Assembly (NCBI GenBank): GCA_030762895.1
Contig: CM061067.1
Coordinates: 165,290,518-165,354,517, forward strand
Reading direction: 5' to 3'
Length of the DNA: 64,000 nucleotides
Source of the DNA: Sophora flavescens
Taxonomy: Eukaryota > Streptophyta > Magnoliopsida > Fabales > Fabaceae
Under the pieces are notes generated by a model. That model had not been told where the DNA came from. It searched no databases and saw only the letters and a program-made list of their open reading frames with translations. Both the position numbers and the translations under genes were made by a program. Positions 44,905 through 57,025 of this stretch are shown here, in pieces; position 1 is the first letter of the stretch; each line of letters starts with the position of its first letter.

Positions 44905-47460
44905 ATAGGCCGCGATAATGCCTATAACACAATTGTTTTGCGTTGGGTTGGCCTCTCAATTTAGGGACAATCCCTAAATGTTCTAGGGTATCACGTCTCA
45001 CCTAAATAATATTGAATAGCTCCCAATTGAGTACATTGCGTGCTGGGTAACCGATTTCCACGGCCCGAGGTTGCAAAAGCCCGAGCCTTATGTGGGTTAT
45101 CGAGCCCGAATGTCCCTAATAGACCCAAAGACTAAAGGATCTATCTCTGGTCCGTAACTATCCAATTTGTCAGTTCACCCTTTGTGAAACTGTAGCTCGA
45201 TACACAATGGCACGTCTGCCACAACGGCATATTAGCCAGACTATGCATGTAAAACAAGGTTTTTCGTTTTCTTTTCTTTTTCGCATCATTCTTTCTTCGT
45301 TGAGGCTGGAAGCTCCCAACTACTTTTATTCATATATTAAATATAGTTTTAATACCAACTAAAGATATTTGACCAAAAGCAATGATCTTAAAATCTCTTC
45401 CTCAATTCGAACACTAGCCCGTCGTCTCAATGATCTAGGTTCTTCTCAACATGAACACTAGTCAGGCTTTACCGGCACTCCGAATTCAGCCTGATATCTC
45501 GGCAATCCAAATCCAGCCCAGGTTTATAGCTCGGTGATCTAGGTCCTTTCTTTTCCTCAAAACTCAAAACAAGAACTCTAGCCCGTCAATCCAGAACACT
45601 AGGTTCTTTCCCTCCTAAACTTTTGCCCATCTCAACAATTTCTTCATTAGAATTTTCTTTCCTTTTTGTTAAAGAAAACAAAACATCAATGTTTTAACCT
45701 TTCTGAGTTAAAGCATTTTAATGTCTTAGTCTTTGTTAACAAGCAATGACCAGTGTCATGCCATCAGCCAATCACAGTAAATCAAAACAACACTATAGCT
45801 CAATAATAGCATGTTCATTTTCAACAATTCCAATAATCATCAACATAGACAATTCCAAGAACATTATCACATAAACCATTCCAATAACATCAACATATCA
45901 ACATATAGTCACCAAGAAATTCTAACACACCCATTTAAAACAATCATACAAATAATGTATATGACTAGCCAATTAGCTCCTCAGGTAAACTCACTTTACC
46001 TTTGAAGACAAGAGAAAGATCATTCATTCCGGGTTCCACAGTTTCCTTACTGCTCCATGAAATTTCACAAGATTGAACACCCACTAATGACTTGACCTGA
46101 CGTTACAGGTTACTCTGACACTTTGAAATATGTGCAGACAGCTCTCTAAAACACAAATTCTGTCTTCCCCAAGCAAACGCAACCACTACAACATCCCAGA
46201 GAGGGAGTCAAAGCATTTTTTTTACAACCACACAAAACACATAATTAGATACTCATCATCAAACGCTTACTCTAAGTTGATTTTAGACACTTAATTTCAT
46301 AAAATAGAGTTAACTTTAATAGAAACATTAATTCACAGTCTCAATTGCTTAAAACAAGTGTTAATTTCATACTTTGAAACTGAAATCAAAATCTTAGGGT
46401 TAGGGTTTGACAAATTAGGGATTTTCAATCTAAATGAGAGGTGAGTGAAATTTCCACTTACCCAACCAAGGAGAATAGAAGTGGTGGTGGTTGAAGTATC
46501 TGGCATGGCGGAAGAGACGGTGGCTCGGTGGTCGGAGTTATGACAGATCCGGTAACGGTAAGTGGTCTTGAATGATGACTTGAGGAGTGGGTTTTTGCGC
46601 GTACATCACGAGGAAGACGAAGCAGACGACGACTGGAGGTGCGGTGGTCCGGTGCGGCGGCGAAAACGGTCAAACCGAAGCCAAACCGGTCAACGCATGC
46701 AGGGTGGAGCGGCGGTGCGTTGCTGTTTTCTTTCCACTGTGTGGCGATCGGGCGATGACCTCCTTGGCGTAGCACTGCTGGACAGCGACGGACGGCTCCT
46801 AGGGCGGCGCGACTGGTTGGTTGAGAAGGAGGAGGAAGATGAGGTGAGAAGGAGGAAGAAGAAGAGATGAAGAAAGAAAAAGAAGAAGAAAAACGAGTGA
46901 GGAGGAGGAAGATGAAGAGATGAAGAAAGAAAAAAAGAAGAAAAACAAGTGAGGAGGGGGGGTTATAAAGGAGAGGAAGAGAGATTTTTATGTTTTCAAC
47001 TTAATATCTAGAGTTGGGTACAAAATGAGTGATGAATATTATGCCTAAAAATAAACATGTTTTTAGTTTTTGAATCTAAAAATAATGGGTGACAAATATG
47101 TTTTCAAAATTTAAAATAAAGTAGAGATTGATAGTTGAATTGATCAACAAAGAAAATCCATGGTCCAACATTTAATCTCCGATTAATGTCAAACAAATTT
47201 ATTTTCAAATCAAAAATTAAATAGAATAAAATATGAAAATAATTTTCTTTCAATCATATCATTTAAATTATTTTTCTAAATAAATAATAGTAGTGACAAT
47301 AACATAACATTATTTTCTAGTAGTCATGCATGCACTGAAATAAAGCAGTGCTAATGCAATTAATAAAAATCAACTATTCAATTAAATAATTAATCCAAAA
47401 TAAATAATATAAACATATAAATTTATTGTTATTGAAGAAAAACCGGGATGTTACACTACG

Positions 47461-47828
47461 CATGTTTTTGACACACACACTAATACGCTAGTAATATCAA
47501 GTGTATTTGAGATTAAATAAGTCAATGTAATATTTTTACATATGATGTTTGATCAACATACAAAGCAAATGTAACTGTAAAACAATGCATAATTCTCATA
47601 TTCAACAGCTCGAAGCTAGTTCAGACATTGACTATTCTCCAATATGTACCAGTACAAAACCATGGTAAATGTAAGAATAACAGCCTAATAAATGAATTGA
47701 AGATGCTTGACAAATATATGCTAGTCCAAAAGAACCTCTCTCCTACATGATTGCAAAATATAATTATTAAATTATAAGTAACATAATTAAACCCTATAGA
47801 CAACTTGCAAGCAACTCAATATGTACCT
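47461..47828. other. Unclassified sequence between two Tekay-like elements
   Basis: This is the target of the CTACG insertion, continuing from sequence left of 18870, up to the point near 47828 where the second Tekay-like coding region breaks off. No ORF, repeat or terminal motif recognised. Confidence 0.4.
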
Positions 47829-50800
47829 GTCGTACTAATTCTCTTTCTCCTTGTAGGTACTGATCACTTTCTTGCTTCTCTTTAATTTGCTCCATCAATC
47901 CATTTGAAACAGTAATCATACCTAAACACAATTTTCCTGGAAATGTCTTAATCGTCAATCGCATATCTCGGAATTGTTCCAATAATCGTTACTCTTTAAT
48001 CATCATTGTCGATATATGCATTGATTTCCTACTCAAAGCATCTGCTACAACATTTGCTTTTCCAGGGTGATACTGTAGTTGGAAATCATAATCCTTTAGA
48101 AGTTCCAACCAACGCCTCTGCCTCATGTTCAACTCCATCTGATCAAACAGGTATTTCAAACTTTTATGGTCACTAAAAACATTAAAAGTCGCTCCATACA
48201 AATAATGTCTCCAGATTTTTAAAGCGAATACCACTGCTGCTAGCTCCAAGTCATGTGTAGGATAATTCCTTTCATGAATATTCAATTGCCTTGAAGCATA
48301 AGCCACAACCTTTTGGTTTTGCATCAATACACATCCTAATCCTTGATGTGAAGCATCACAATAAACCTCAAAAGGTTCATGAGGATCAGGTAGTATCAAT
48401 ACCGGTGAAGTAGTCAACCTTCGTTTTAACTCTTGAAAACTTTCTTCACATGCTTCAGTCCATACAAACACTTGATCTTTTCGAGTTAATTGAGTAAGGG
48501 GTCCTACTATTTTAGAAAATCCCTCAATGAATCTTCTATAGTATCCCGCTAAACCCACAAAACTACGAATCTCGGTTACCGTCTTAGGCCTTTCCCATTG
48601 TAAAACAGTCTCAACAGCAATTCCTTCACTTGAGACTATGTGTCCTAAAAATTGAACTTGGTCTAACCAAAATTCACACTTTTCAGGTTTCGCGTAAAGT
48701 TGTTTCTCCTTTAAAATTTAGAGAACCACACTAAGATGTTCAGCGTGTTTTTCTTTACTGGGAGAATAGATTAGAATATCGTCTATGAAAACAACGACAA
48801 ACTGATCTAAGTAAGGACGAAAAATCCTATTCATGTAATCCATGAATATAGCTGGAGCATTCGTAACTCCAAACGGCATCACAAGGTACTCGTAATGTCC
48901 GTAGCGTGTTCTAAATGCTGTTTTAAAAACGTCCTCCGCCTTCACGCGAATCTGATGATAGCCCGAACGTAAATCTATTTTTGAGAAAACGGATGCTCCA
49001 TGTAACTGATCCATTAAATCATCTATCCTTGGAAGTGGATACTTATTCTTAATCGTCACTTTATTCAAATGACGAATATCTACGCATAAACGAGAAGTTT
49101 CGTCTTTCTTCTTCACTAATAAAACTGGAGCTCCCCAAGGCGATACACTGGGTCTAATGAATTCCTTCCGCATCAGTTCCACTAGTTGCCCTTTTAATTC
49201 CTCAAGTTCTAATGGCGACATTCGATATGGTGCTATGGATATTGGTCCAGTGCCTAGAACCAGATCAATCGCGAACTCAATCTCTCGAACAGGTGGTAAT
49301 CCAGGTACATCTTCCGAACAAACTTCCAGAAACTCATTGACAACGGGTATACACTGCAAGTCTAACTCACTCTTAACGTCTAAGGAAAATAATAGCATGT
49401 ACCCTTGCGCTCCCTCTTTCAAAGAAGCTTTTACTTGATTAGCAGTTAACAATCCAGAAATCTCATCCGTAGGAAAAACTAGGGTTTTACGAGCACAGTT
49501 AATCAAAATATGGTTAGAAGACAACCAATCTATGCCTAAAATTACATCTAACTGTATTAAAGGCAAACAGATCAGGTTACCAAGAAAATGCTTATCCTGA
49601 ATAATGATAGGACAATTCAAACAAACAGAAGTGACTAAAACTGGCTTAGCAGTAGGAGTTGAAACAATAAGATCACACAACAAGGAAGAAACAGGCAATT
49701 TTAGCAGTTTCACACAATCCATCGAGATAAAAGAATGTGTTGCACCTGAATCAAAAAGTATAGTTAAAAGATTACCGTTTATGTCGCACTTACCCTGCAT
49801 GAGATCGTCAGAATTTAAAGCCTCAGTTCCACTCATCGTATAAACTCTCCCCTTGGCTGTCGGTTTATTTGCTCCGGCGTGATTGACAGTCGATCCACGC
49901 TTTGGTACCTTGCAGTCCTTCGCCATGTGTCCCAATTGATTACAATTGTAACATCTTACTTCCCTCATAGGGCAAGTATTTGACATGTGTCCCGTATCTC
50001 CACAGTTAAAGCATCTCCTAATCTGACCTTGATTCTGATTTCTTTGACCTTCATTCCCTGATACAGCAAAATTCGAACGGTACTGTTGTCGATTCTGATT
50101 ATTTCCCCGTGGACGGAAATAAGGTTTCCTCTGATTCTGTTTTCCTCTCCAATTCTGATTCTAGTTCTTGAAGTGAGAGGGTCCACCAGCACTCCCTCTA
50201 TTATCCTTTCCTTTCCTCATTTGCTCGATCTTACGACTCATTTCCACTAAAGCTTGGAAATCACGAAGTTGCAGAGGTAAAACGGACTCCTTAATCTCAA
50301 ATCGCAGTCCTGCTTCAAATCTTTCACACTTCCAGCTTTCATTTGGTTGAGCTTGAAAGAAACGGAAGTATTTGGCTAGCGATTCAAACTTCGTTGCATA
50401 CTCCCCTACAAATAACTCTCTCTGTTGTAACCCCAGAAATTGTCGTTCTTTCTCAATCCTCACGCTCTCTGGAAAATATTTGTCCATGAATGCAGTTCGA
50501 AAAACATCCCAAGTAATGTCTTGATGATCAGCCTCCAACAATAGCCTGGCACCTTTCCACCAATACTCCGCATCTCCCACCAGTAGGAAAGCAGCATAAG
50601 TGACCCAAACATCTGTCGGTGTGACCACCAACTCGAAAATTTTCTCCAACTCCTGGATCCTCAGATCAGCCTTCTCATGATCCGCATCCAGACCAAACTG
50701 TGAAGGATTTTGACTTCGAAACGCAATCAAAGCCTTGCCTTCCGCAACTTGAAGATTCTGGACATTCATCGCTGCAGTTTGATTTGTAATTGCCGCTGCC

Positions 50801-50973
50801 ACATTTTCCATTGCTTGAGCCGCATAATCCACTCCTTCTTCATACTCCTCATTCATGTTACCACGACCGCCAACACGTCCACCTCTACGGCCTCTTCCAC
50901 GACCGCGCCCACGTCCACGTCCACGTCCAGCTTCTGTTTCAACAACTGGTTCCATAACTGACCTACAAATCAA
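47829..50973 (-). pseudogene. Tekay-like gag-protease-RT-RNase H, one frame with three stop codons
   Basis: All blocks are in one frame from the ATG at 50973 (a nearer start at MEPVVETEAG is also possible). Gag: a Gly-Arg repeat near residues 17-37, then gag core DAEYWWKGA. Two CCHC knuckles (CFNCGDTGHMSNTC, CYNCNQLGHMAKDC). Protease with LFDSGATHSFIS. RT with LPRIDDLMDQL, MPFGVTNAPAIF and catalytic FIDDILIYS. RNase H with YCDASHQGLGCVL and NVVADALSRK. In-frame stops lie at 50161-50163 (TAG), 48718-48720 (TAA) and 47989-47991 (TAA), each one C-to-T step from Gln. No frameshift was found. Similarity ends about 47829, before the integrase zinc finger. Confidence 0.9.
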
Positions 50974-51115
50974 AGTCAGTTAAACCAGAACCGAAACGCA
51001 AACTTACGCGTTACCACACATTACTTCTAATAAGTAATTAAACAAGTCTAAGTCAGAGATCACACAACATAGACATAACAGACCTATTTCCCGACATTCC
51101 CGAAAGACTCGACCA

Positions 51116-51127
51116 GCTCTGATACCA
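51116..51127 (-). other. tRNA-Met primer-binding site
   Basis: The minus strand reads TGGTATCAGAGC, four bases inside the 5' LTR border, with gag starting about 140 bases further on. Confidence 0.93.
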
Positions 51128-51537
51128 CAAATGTGACACCCCTTCTAGGGTCATCACATAGTTACCCAAATAAAGAAAATTAAATTTATAATCGCTGGTT
51201 ACTTTCGGAAAATATATTTTAGAGTGACTGTTTCTTTACGAAAATAGTGCTGAATTTTTTTTTCTTTGAACATAGAACCATTATAAACATAAACAAACAT
51301 ATATGTATATCTATATATATACATCACCTCTTTACATACACCCTACCTATAATAGGAGATAACAAAAGAACCCTCATAAGTATAGGCTATTCTCCATCAA
51401 ACTAAGGAAAGAAAAGAAAGACATATACATATAAGCAACGAGTGGTCTAGAACCATACCAAAACTCATGGCTCTCAGTAGCCAGATCAAAAACTGGCAAG
51501 ACTCGCTACCCCAGAACTACACCTATAGCTGGTCAAG

Positions 51538-52011
51538 CTAATGTAACCCACTGGGGAGATCCTGATGATCAACCCCACCTACACCAGATGCATCTGATGA
51601 AGATGCCTCCGCTCCCGCTTCGTCGCCGGAAGAATCCCCATCATTCACCGCAGGAGGTTGAAACTCAAGATCGTCCTCAATATATTCCTCTGGATCCTCC
51701 TCCACTTCAACAGGAGGTTCGCCAGGTCCTACTATCTGAAGAGGATTTGGCTGAGGTGGCGGATCCATTAATCCGTGCTCATCCAAGTACTGCAGGTATA
51801 GCCAAACTGGAGGTAGAGATACCTCGACAGTCTCTACGACATGAATTCTCTGCTGTGGTCCTTCTTCCACTGTGCCGATGACTTCTCTGCTGGGACCGTG
51901 ATAGGTGGCACTGACTGCCCCAGGGTTAATCTCCCAGGCACCACCATATTGCGCTCGATCAAAAACGATCGATCGGACCCTCGATTGTACCAATGGTATA
52001 TCCGGGTCCAT
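51538..52011 (-). CDS. LTR-borne acidic ORF, 157 codons
   Basis: The third open member of the family. It starts MDPDIPLVQSRVRSIVFDRA, then GAWEINPGA, SATYHGPS, GTVEEGPQQRI, VVETVEVSLPPVW and LQYLDEHGL. A Pro-rich linker and an acidic Ser/Asp/Glu tail end GVDHQDLPSGLH. It lies near the 3' (U5-side) end of the LTR in sense orientation, about 410 bases from the primer site. The ATG is directly preceded by TTCAG. Indels between family members keep the frame. No domain is recognised. In a complete element this ORF would occur in both LTRs, so its transcript could come from the 5' LTR promoter or read-through. Confidence 0.65.
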   Translation of the reverse strand: MDPDIPLVQSRVRSIVFDRAQYGGAWEINPGAVSATYHGPSREVIGTVEEGPQQRIHVVETVEVSLPPVWLYLQYLDEHGLMDPPPQPNPLQIVGPGEPPVEVEEDPEEYIEDDLEFQPPAVNDGDSSGDEAGAEASSSDASGVGGVDHQDLPSGLH

Positions 52012-52249
52012 CTGAACATGTAAGAGTGAGAAACCAATACATGGATCTTACTCAATAACTACATACTATCCACCACATAAACACATCAGCATTTACCAAA
52101 TACAAACATTTATAAACAAATAGTTTAACAGTGGGTTCAACACCCCAAACATCATCGATTTAAAATTGTGCATGACACTTCATATTCATCATCGAATTTT
52201 CGTCCTAATCTCATGAGATATCCCAACACATGGTGAGTTGATCAGGCTC

Positions 52250-52350
52250 CATTGCCACACAGGCACACTGGCACACAGCCACACAGGCACGCAGCCTCTT
52301 CCCATCCACACAGGCACAAAGCCACAGGCACACAGCCAAAACACACATTG
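52250..52350. repeat. CACACAGGCACA low-complexity repeat
   Basis: About ten imperfect copies of CACA(C/G)AGGCACA within the LTR; they generate repetitive His/Thr frames on one strand and Cys/Val/Ala frames on the other, which I do not count as genes. Confidence 0.8.
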
Positions 52351-55300
52351 CATACTGTCCACACTCAGGGCACCAGTAGCAACGAAGATGGGGTCTCAAA
52401 TGTCCTCCCTAGGCACATGAGAAAAACACAGTAAGAACTACCTGACGCCGCAGGTAATTAATACATAGAACCACGGGCAAGTCTGCCAAATGCATGCAAA
52501 ACACTTTTGCTTATAACTCTTTTCTTTGTGTTCAATCTTTCTTTGTCGAAGCTCAAAATGGCTTAGGACTCACATAGTTTTAAACATCTTTAAAACTTTC
52601 ATTACAACACAGGACCTCACAGTCCGAGTGCTCAATCACGACACCCCTCGATCGATGCACCAGTCTTAGGTTCATGGTACTAGAAAACATTTTCAATGTT
52701 TAAATACGGTATACACAAAGTATACAGTACAGGACCTCAAAGTCCAAAGGACCCCAAGTCCATAACAACACAGAACCTTAGTACCCCGACGTCTCGGTTA
52801 CTAAGTTCAACAGCACTTTCAACACGGTTAAAATAACTTTTGTTTTCAGAAATTCTTTTCAAATTGAAAATTCATCAATAAAATCTTTAATTATTAAAAC
52901 AGTTTTTCAAAAACCAATGAGTCACTTGAGGTTTTAACCTCTTCAAGATATGCACTGCCGTTTCGAAATACTTACCGTCTACACTATTCCAAATTTGCCG
53001 TCAAATATTATTTTTAAGGCTTTTTAAGCCAAATTTTAGCTTTTTCTACTTAAATAATTTTATAAAATCATAATGAACTTATTTTCACCAATTAATTTCA
53101 TAAAAGAATATTTTGCAATATTCCGGAATTTCTTACATAAAAATTAGCAGTGCGAAAATATTTTCACGGTTTTGCGCTCATTGTGAATCATAATTCACTT
53201 TTTCAGTAATAAATTATTAAAATAATAATATTTTCCAAAATTCCTTATTTTTCCCAAATAAAAATTTCCATTAAGATTATATATCAATATTTTACCGTTA
53301 AAACATTGAATATACTTTGCGAAACTTCTTAAAGCTTTTATCCCATTAATTTAATTGGCCACTGACCACTGTCAGGCTTCTCACACATCAACCAACAATT
53401 ATATCACAGATATTTCCCAGGCAGATCATGCATCACAGTAGCATAATATAATTACAGATAAACAATTAAACGCAATTAAAACCACACAGATACAAATAAC
53501 ACAACATTAACAACTTAAATAAATACTAACAGACAAATAATTACAAATAAACACGGGATAGCATATAGCCATCGAATAAATCCTCAGGTGTTCCCCTCTT
53601 ACCTTCCGGAGACTTTCTTGTGAATTACTGAATTCCTTCGGAAGTTCGGATATCGCTTATACGTCACACTTACTCAACCTTCAACCATAACAATCAAATA
53701 ATTACAAATCAAGAAACTAAAACATTCTAAACCCTAATACATAGTCACGACCTCTAGGGTTTTTGAATGACTAAGATTTCTAATCATGATTAAGTCATGG
53801 ATTTATGATTCTTAATCAACTAAGATCATGGATTAGTGACTAAACAACAAAACTTGAAACTCAAAACTTCCTAACTCTTATATACTAAGATTCGGCCTCA
53901 ACATGTTCATAGGGTTAAGGTTTTTAGTTTAATAAACCAACTTGGATTTATTATGCATACATACTAATAGCTTGATTACTAAGATCATTTATGAAAACCT
54001 TGAACAAAACTCATCAAATCTCACCCATCTAGGGTTTAGCCAACATAGAGACTTTTGAGTAAAGATTTTCATTTTAATAAACTAACATGGATTAGAGTGT
54101 GTAGACATACATGTCATATGAAATACATGATCATACATGACAACACCTGAACAAAACTCTACCAAACCTATTCTAATAGATTCGGCCAAGGCTAGGTTTT
54201 TAGGAAATAAATTTTTGATTACATCATGCTCTTGGATTTAGATAATATGCATGATATCAAGAATATAGAAAGTGGTTTCAACATCATGAGATTTTTCTAG
54301 AATTTATTATGACTTTTCAAAGTTCTAGGTTTAGAAACTTTAAAGTGATAAACAATTATGAAACAAACTTTGAATTAAGAAACTTATTAAAGAACATAGA
54401 CATGATTAAGGAATAAGATTAGGATTCACCTCTTGAAGATCAAAGACAAATGAAATCCAAGAACTTGCTTCACAAGGTAATGCTAAAAGACTTATAACTT
54501 AAGAGTTTTTGAACAAAAAGGCAATAGAAATTAAATGAAATGTGAGGGAGGCTATTTATAGGGGTTGATTGTGCCATCTTGGAAGGATCTAGTAAGGATG
54601 ATTTGGCTTGTTCAAGGGATTTAAGTGCAAATAAGTCTCAGGGACCATTTTGCAAAGATTCCAAAAGTATAAGGACTATTTTGCAAATTGCCAATAAATT
54701 GTAATGATGACCATTTGCCACATTAAATGTGGTCTTATCTTGACTCATTTTGGGCTGATTTTTCTTCATGAGATATTTTAAGAAGAAACTAGAAGAATTT
54801 AGAACATTGGAGAATATAGTAGAATCTTGTAGAATAATGTAGAAAAATGTAGAGCATTCTAGAACAATCTTGACTCATACAAAAATGATGAGGGCAGCCC
54901 CTTCTCCCTCATGGGCTTGCGCATGGGCCTAATAAATTTGGGCTTGGATTCATCTTTGTGGGGCCCACCAAAAGATTTAAGCTTAAGCATGACATAGGAA
55001 ACTTGTAGGGTTTCAAATGAGCTTCATGGAATTAATCCATGGACAAGAAATTTGGGCTTCATAGCCACGGTCCAATAAGAGATTGGGAGCAAGGATTCTG
55101 GCCCAATTCACTTGAAAAACTTAGAAACTAACTTAGGCATCAAAGTGTAATTAATAGAAAGTTTAGGGACTTAAGCGTAAAATTCCTAAATTGACACTTT
55201 AACCCTGTAGAACCTTCTAAACTTAAAAGTATGATTCATCCCCATGAATGATCTCAAAATCCTAAGATAAACTCTTTATCTGCTCGTGGAAACACCGAAA

Positions 55301-55674
55301 TCCATCATGTCGCTCATCCGATTACGTATTTCGTCCGTAAAACGTGAATTATTCTATTTTTTTCTAAAATAATTATACAAATGCAGAATTGTAGGAAATA
55401 AAATAAAAACCTTAAGTCTTTCGTTCACGAATTAAAATTAGGTCTTTTGAGCGGTATTATAATACTGTCAATGGAATTCGCGAGCCGGGTTTCGCCTGAC
55501 TTTCCAACCTAAATTTTAATCGTAGCTTCCTACATTCAAGTAGGATTGAGTGGTAAAATCCGTTTATTTAAAATAATTTTATAAAAACTCCAATAAACTT
55601 ATAAACATATTTATATGTATTATTGTTATTTAAAACAGTAAAATACAGGGTGTTACAGGGGGAAGGTTTCGATA

Positions 55675-56720
55675 AGGAAAGGGGGAGAAGAAGAGAGAGG
55701 TCTGGGATGAAGGAAGAAATTTGAAACAGAAGGGGGACGCCATAATCTTTTGTTCTATTTTCTCAAATAGAAGGGTAGAATATAGTAATTGAAAGAGCAC
55801 CAAAGTGTAACTAAAGTGATAAATTTGCCCTCAAATTGGACACGTGTCGCAATTTCAGAATAAGTATTTTAGGGTTTCTGGTGGGTTTTAAAAAGTTTAT
55901 ATAGATAGTAGATAGCACAAAACAGTATAGTCCTGCAATCTTTTGATTTTCTTAACTCCCTCTATAAATTTAAAAAAATTGTATAAGTCATTGTGAAGCA
56001 CTCTTCAATTTTTTTTCAACTAATTCAATCTCAGAATCGTCTCATCCTCTTTCTATTCTCTCTTGAGTTCCTCTTTGTGATGGTATTAATTGAGGACTCA
56101 ATGGCTACTTTTCACATTAAAAGTTTAAAACACAGATTAATTATACAATTGTTTTTTGCCCCCTTTTTTGTAAAACAGGGGATTGCATATGGCCATGCTA
56201 TGCTTTTTTTTTACTAATATAATTAAAATAGGGACATAAACTTTATGAAGTAATGGAAATTACATATACTAACCACTTTAACCAATGCACCTTGCCTACA
56301 AACAAACCAACCATATTGCTCCTTCTCCATTGCTTCCAAAAAGCATTTACAGACCTAAACGGTGTATAGAAACAATAGACAATGGTCACTATAATCACAT
56401 GGGCCAATTGCAAATACTATTTATCATCAAATATCATAAAGAAGCCCATTACGAACCAACCAATACAAATCCATAAAAAAGAAAATGTGAAATATCAATC
56501 ATCAAGCAAATGAATGTAACAGTGATAATTCTAACAAATTTAATAAAACATACTATGTCATTAGGTTTGTTCTGATCATACTTAGATTCTTTTGACTCCA
56601 CCACCTTCTCCAAGGTCTCTTAATCCCAATCCTCCATTATAAAAAATGCCCACTAAGCCTGCATGTTTTGAAGACAACGACAATAAATAAAATATGCATA
56701 CAAAGTACTGGTTCAAAAGA
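55675..56720. repeat. First copy of a ~1.05-kb tandem duplication
   Basis: It matches 57026-58070 at an offset of 1,350-1,351 bases, with scattered substitutions. It contains AT-rich sequence with a polypyrimidine/T stretch near 56205 and no recognised gene. The second Tekay-like LTR ends just before it. Confidence 0.88.
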
Positions 56721-57025
56721 CTAAGGACTTTCATCAAACATGTGGTGTGCTATGACTTGCTAGAACCCATGTTTTCAAAACCTCAATCCATTTTTACAAC
56801 CTAAGTAGTTCTCAAAGTTTGTAATGGAGCAAGAAGATTAAAACTTCCAACATAAGAAAGAATAAAGTTTAGGGGAAACTACTTGGGTGGTGCGGATATG
56901 GAGCTTGAAAATAGATTTGGCCCTCCATTTCTAGCTCCTCCATCTTCCCACAACCAAGCCCCCCATGAAGATGATGAAAATGTGATGTTGAGAGGAGTGA
57001 GGAGATGGGGGCGCTATGCAGTGCA
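56721..57025. other. Spacer between duplicated copies
   Basis: About 305 unique bases. A frame from 56883 (MGGADMELENRF) runs into the second copy; it has no recognisable domain. Confidence 0.5.

Larger units (their letters stand above)
18875..47455 (-). mobile_element. Tekay/Del-like Ty3/gypsy element, internally deleted, hosting three insertions
   Basis: The outer borders are TATAACACC (18875, a mutated TGTAACACC) and GGGATGTTACA (47455), flanked by the perfect 5-bp duplication CTACG (18870-18874 and 47456-47460). Minus-strand order: 5' LTR (47455-42471), tRNA-Met primer site (42466-42455), a short leader fragment, a deletion junction at 40190/40191, then a 3' LTR lacking about 675 bp of its U3 start (compare 46786-47455). 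All gag-pol is lost. Nested inside are the Ogre-like element (21392-39586) and solo LTRs at 40741-42350 and 43387-44904. Without insertions the remnant is about 7.2 kb. Confidence 0.88.
42471..47455 (-). mobile_element. Tekay-like 5' LTR, interrupted by a solo LTR
   Basis: From TGTAACAGCC (42471) to GGGATGTTACA (47455). About 3.46 kb after removing the Athila solo LTR and one duplication copy. A purine-rich GAGGAGGAAGATGA-type stretch lies at 46820-46960. A minus-strand GC-rich frame of 105 codons (46458-46775) corresponds to the 140-codon frame in the other LTR. Confidence 0.88.
47829..55657 (-). mobile_element. Second Tekay/Del-like Ty3/gypsy element, truncated before integrase
   Basis: Minus-strand order: 5' LTR (55657-51132), tRNA-Met primer site (51127-51116), leader, gag-protease-RT-RNase H (50973-47829), then an abrupt end. 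Integrase, chromodomain and 3' LTR are missing, so no target duplication can be checked. The TGTRACACC...GGGTGTTACA ends, primer site and domain order place it in the chromovirus group, most likely Tekay/Del. Confidence 0.87.
51132..55657 (-). mobile_element. 5' LTR of the second Tekay-like element (4.5 kb)
   Basis: TGTGACACCC at 51132 to GGGTGTTACA at 55657, 4,526 bp, unusually long for an LTR. It contains the ORF at 51538-52011, a CACACAGGCACA-type low-complexity stretch at 52250-52350, and short unrelated frames. 52400-55650 is AT-rich with no supported gene. Shared landmarks with the solo LTR at 6981 include GTTACTTTCGGAAAATA and CCCCGACGTCTCGG. Confidence 0.9.

Noticed and set aside
49965..50192. 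75-codon minus-strand frame rich in Ile and Arg
   Set aside because: A shifted-frame shadow of the gag zinc-knuckle region; the real frame continues across the TAG at 50161.
51998..52060. A splice acceptor directly before the LTR ORF start
   Set aside because: In the 51538-52011 copy the only conserved upstream GT is about 20 bases away, too close for a plant intron, so the fixed AG is noted but not called a splice site.
52211..52434. His/Thr-rich and Cys/Ala/Val-rich frames
   Set aside because: Products of the CACACAGGCACA low-complexity stretch.
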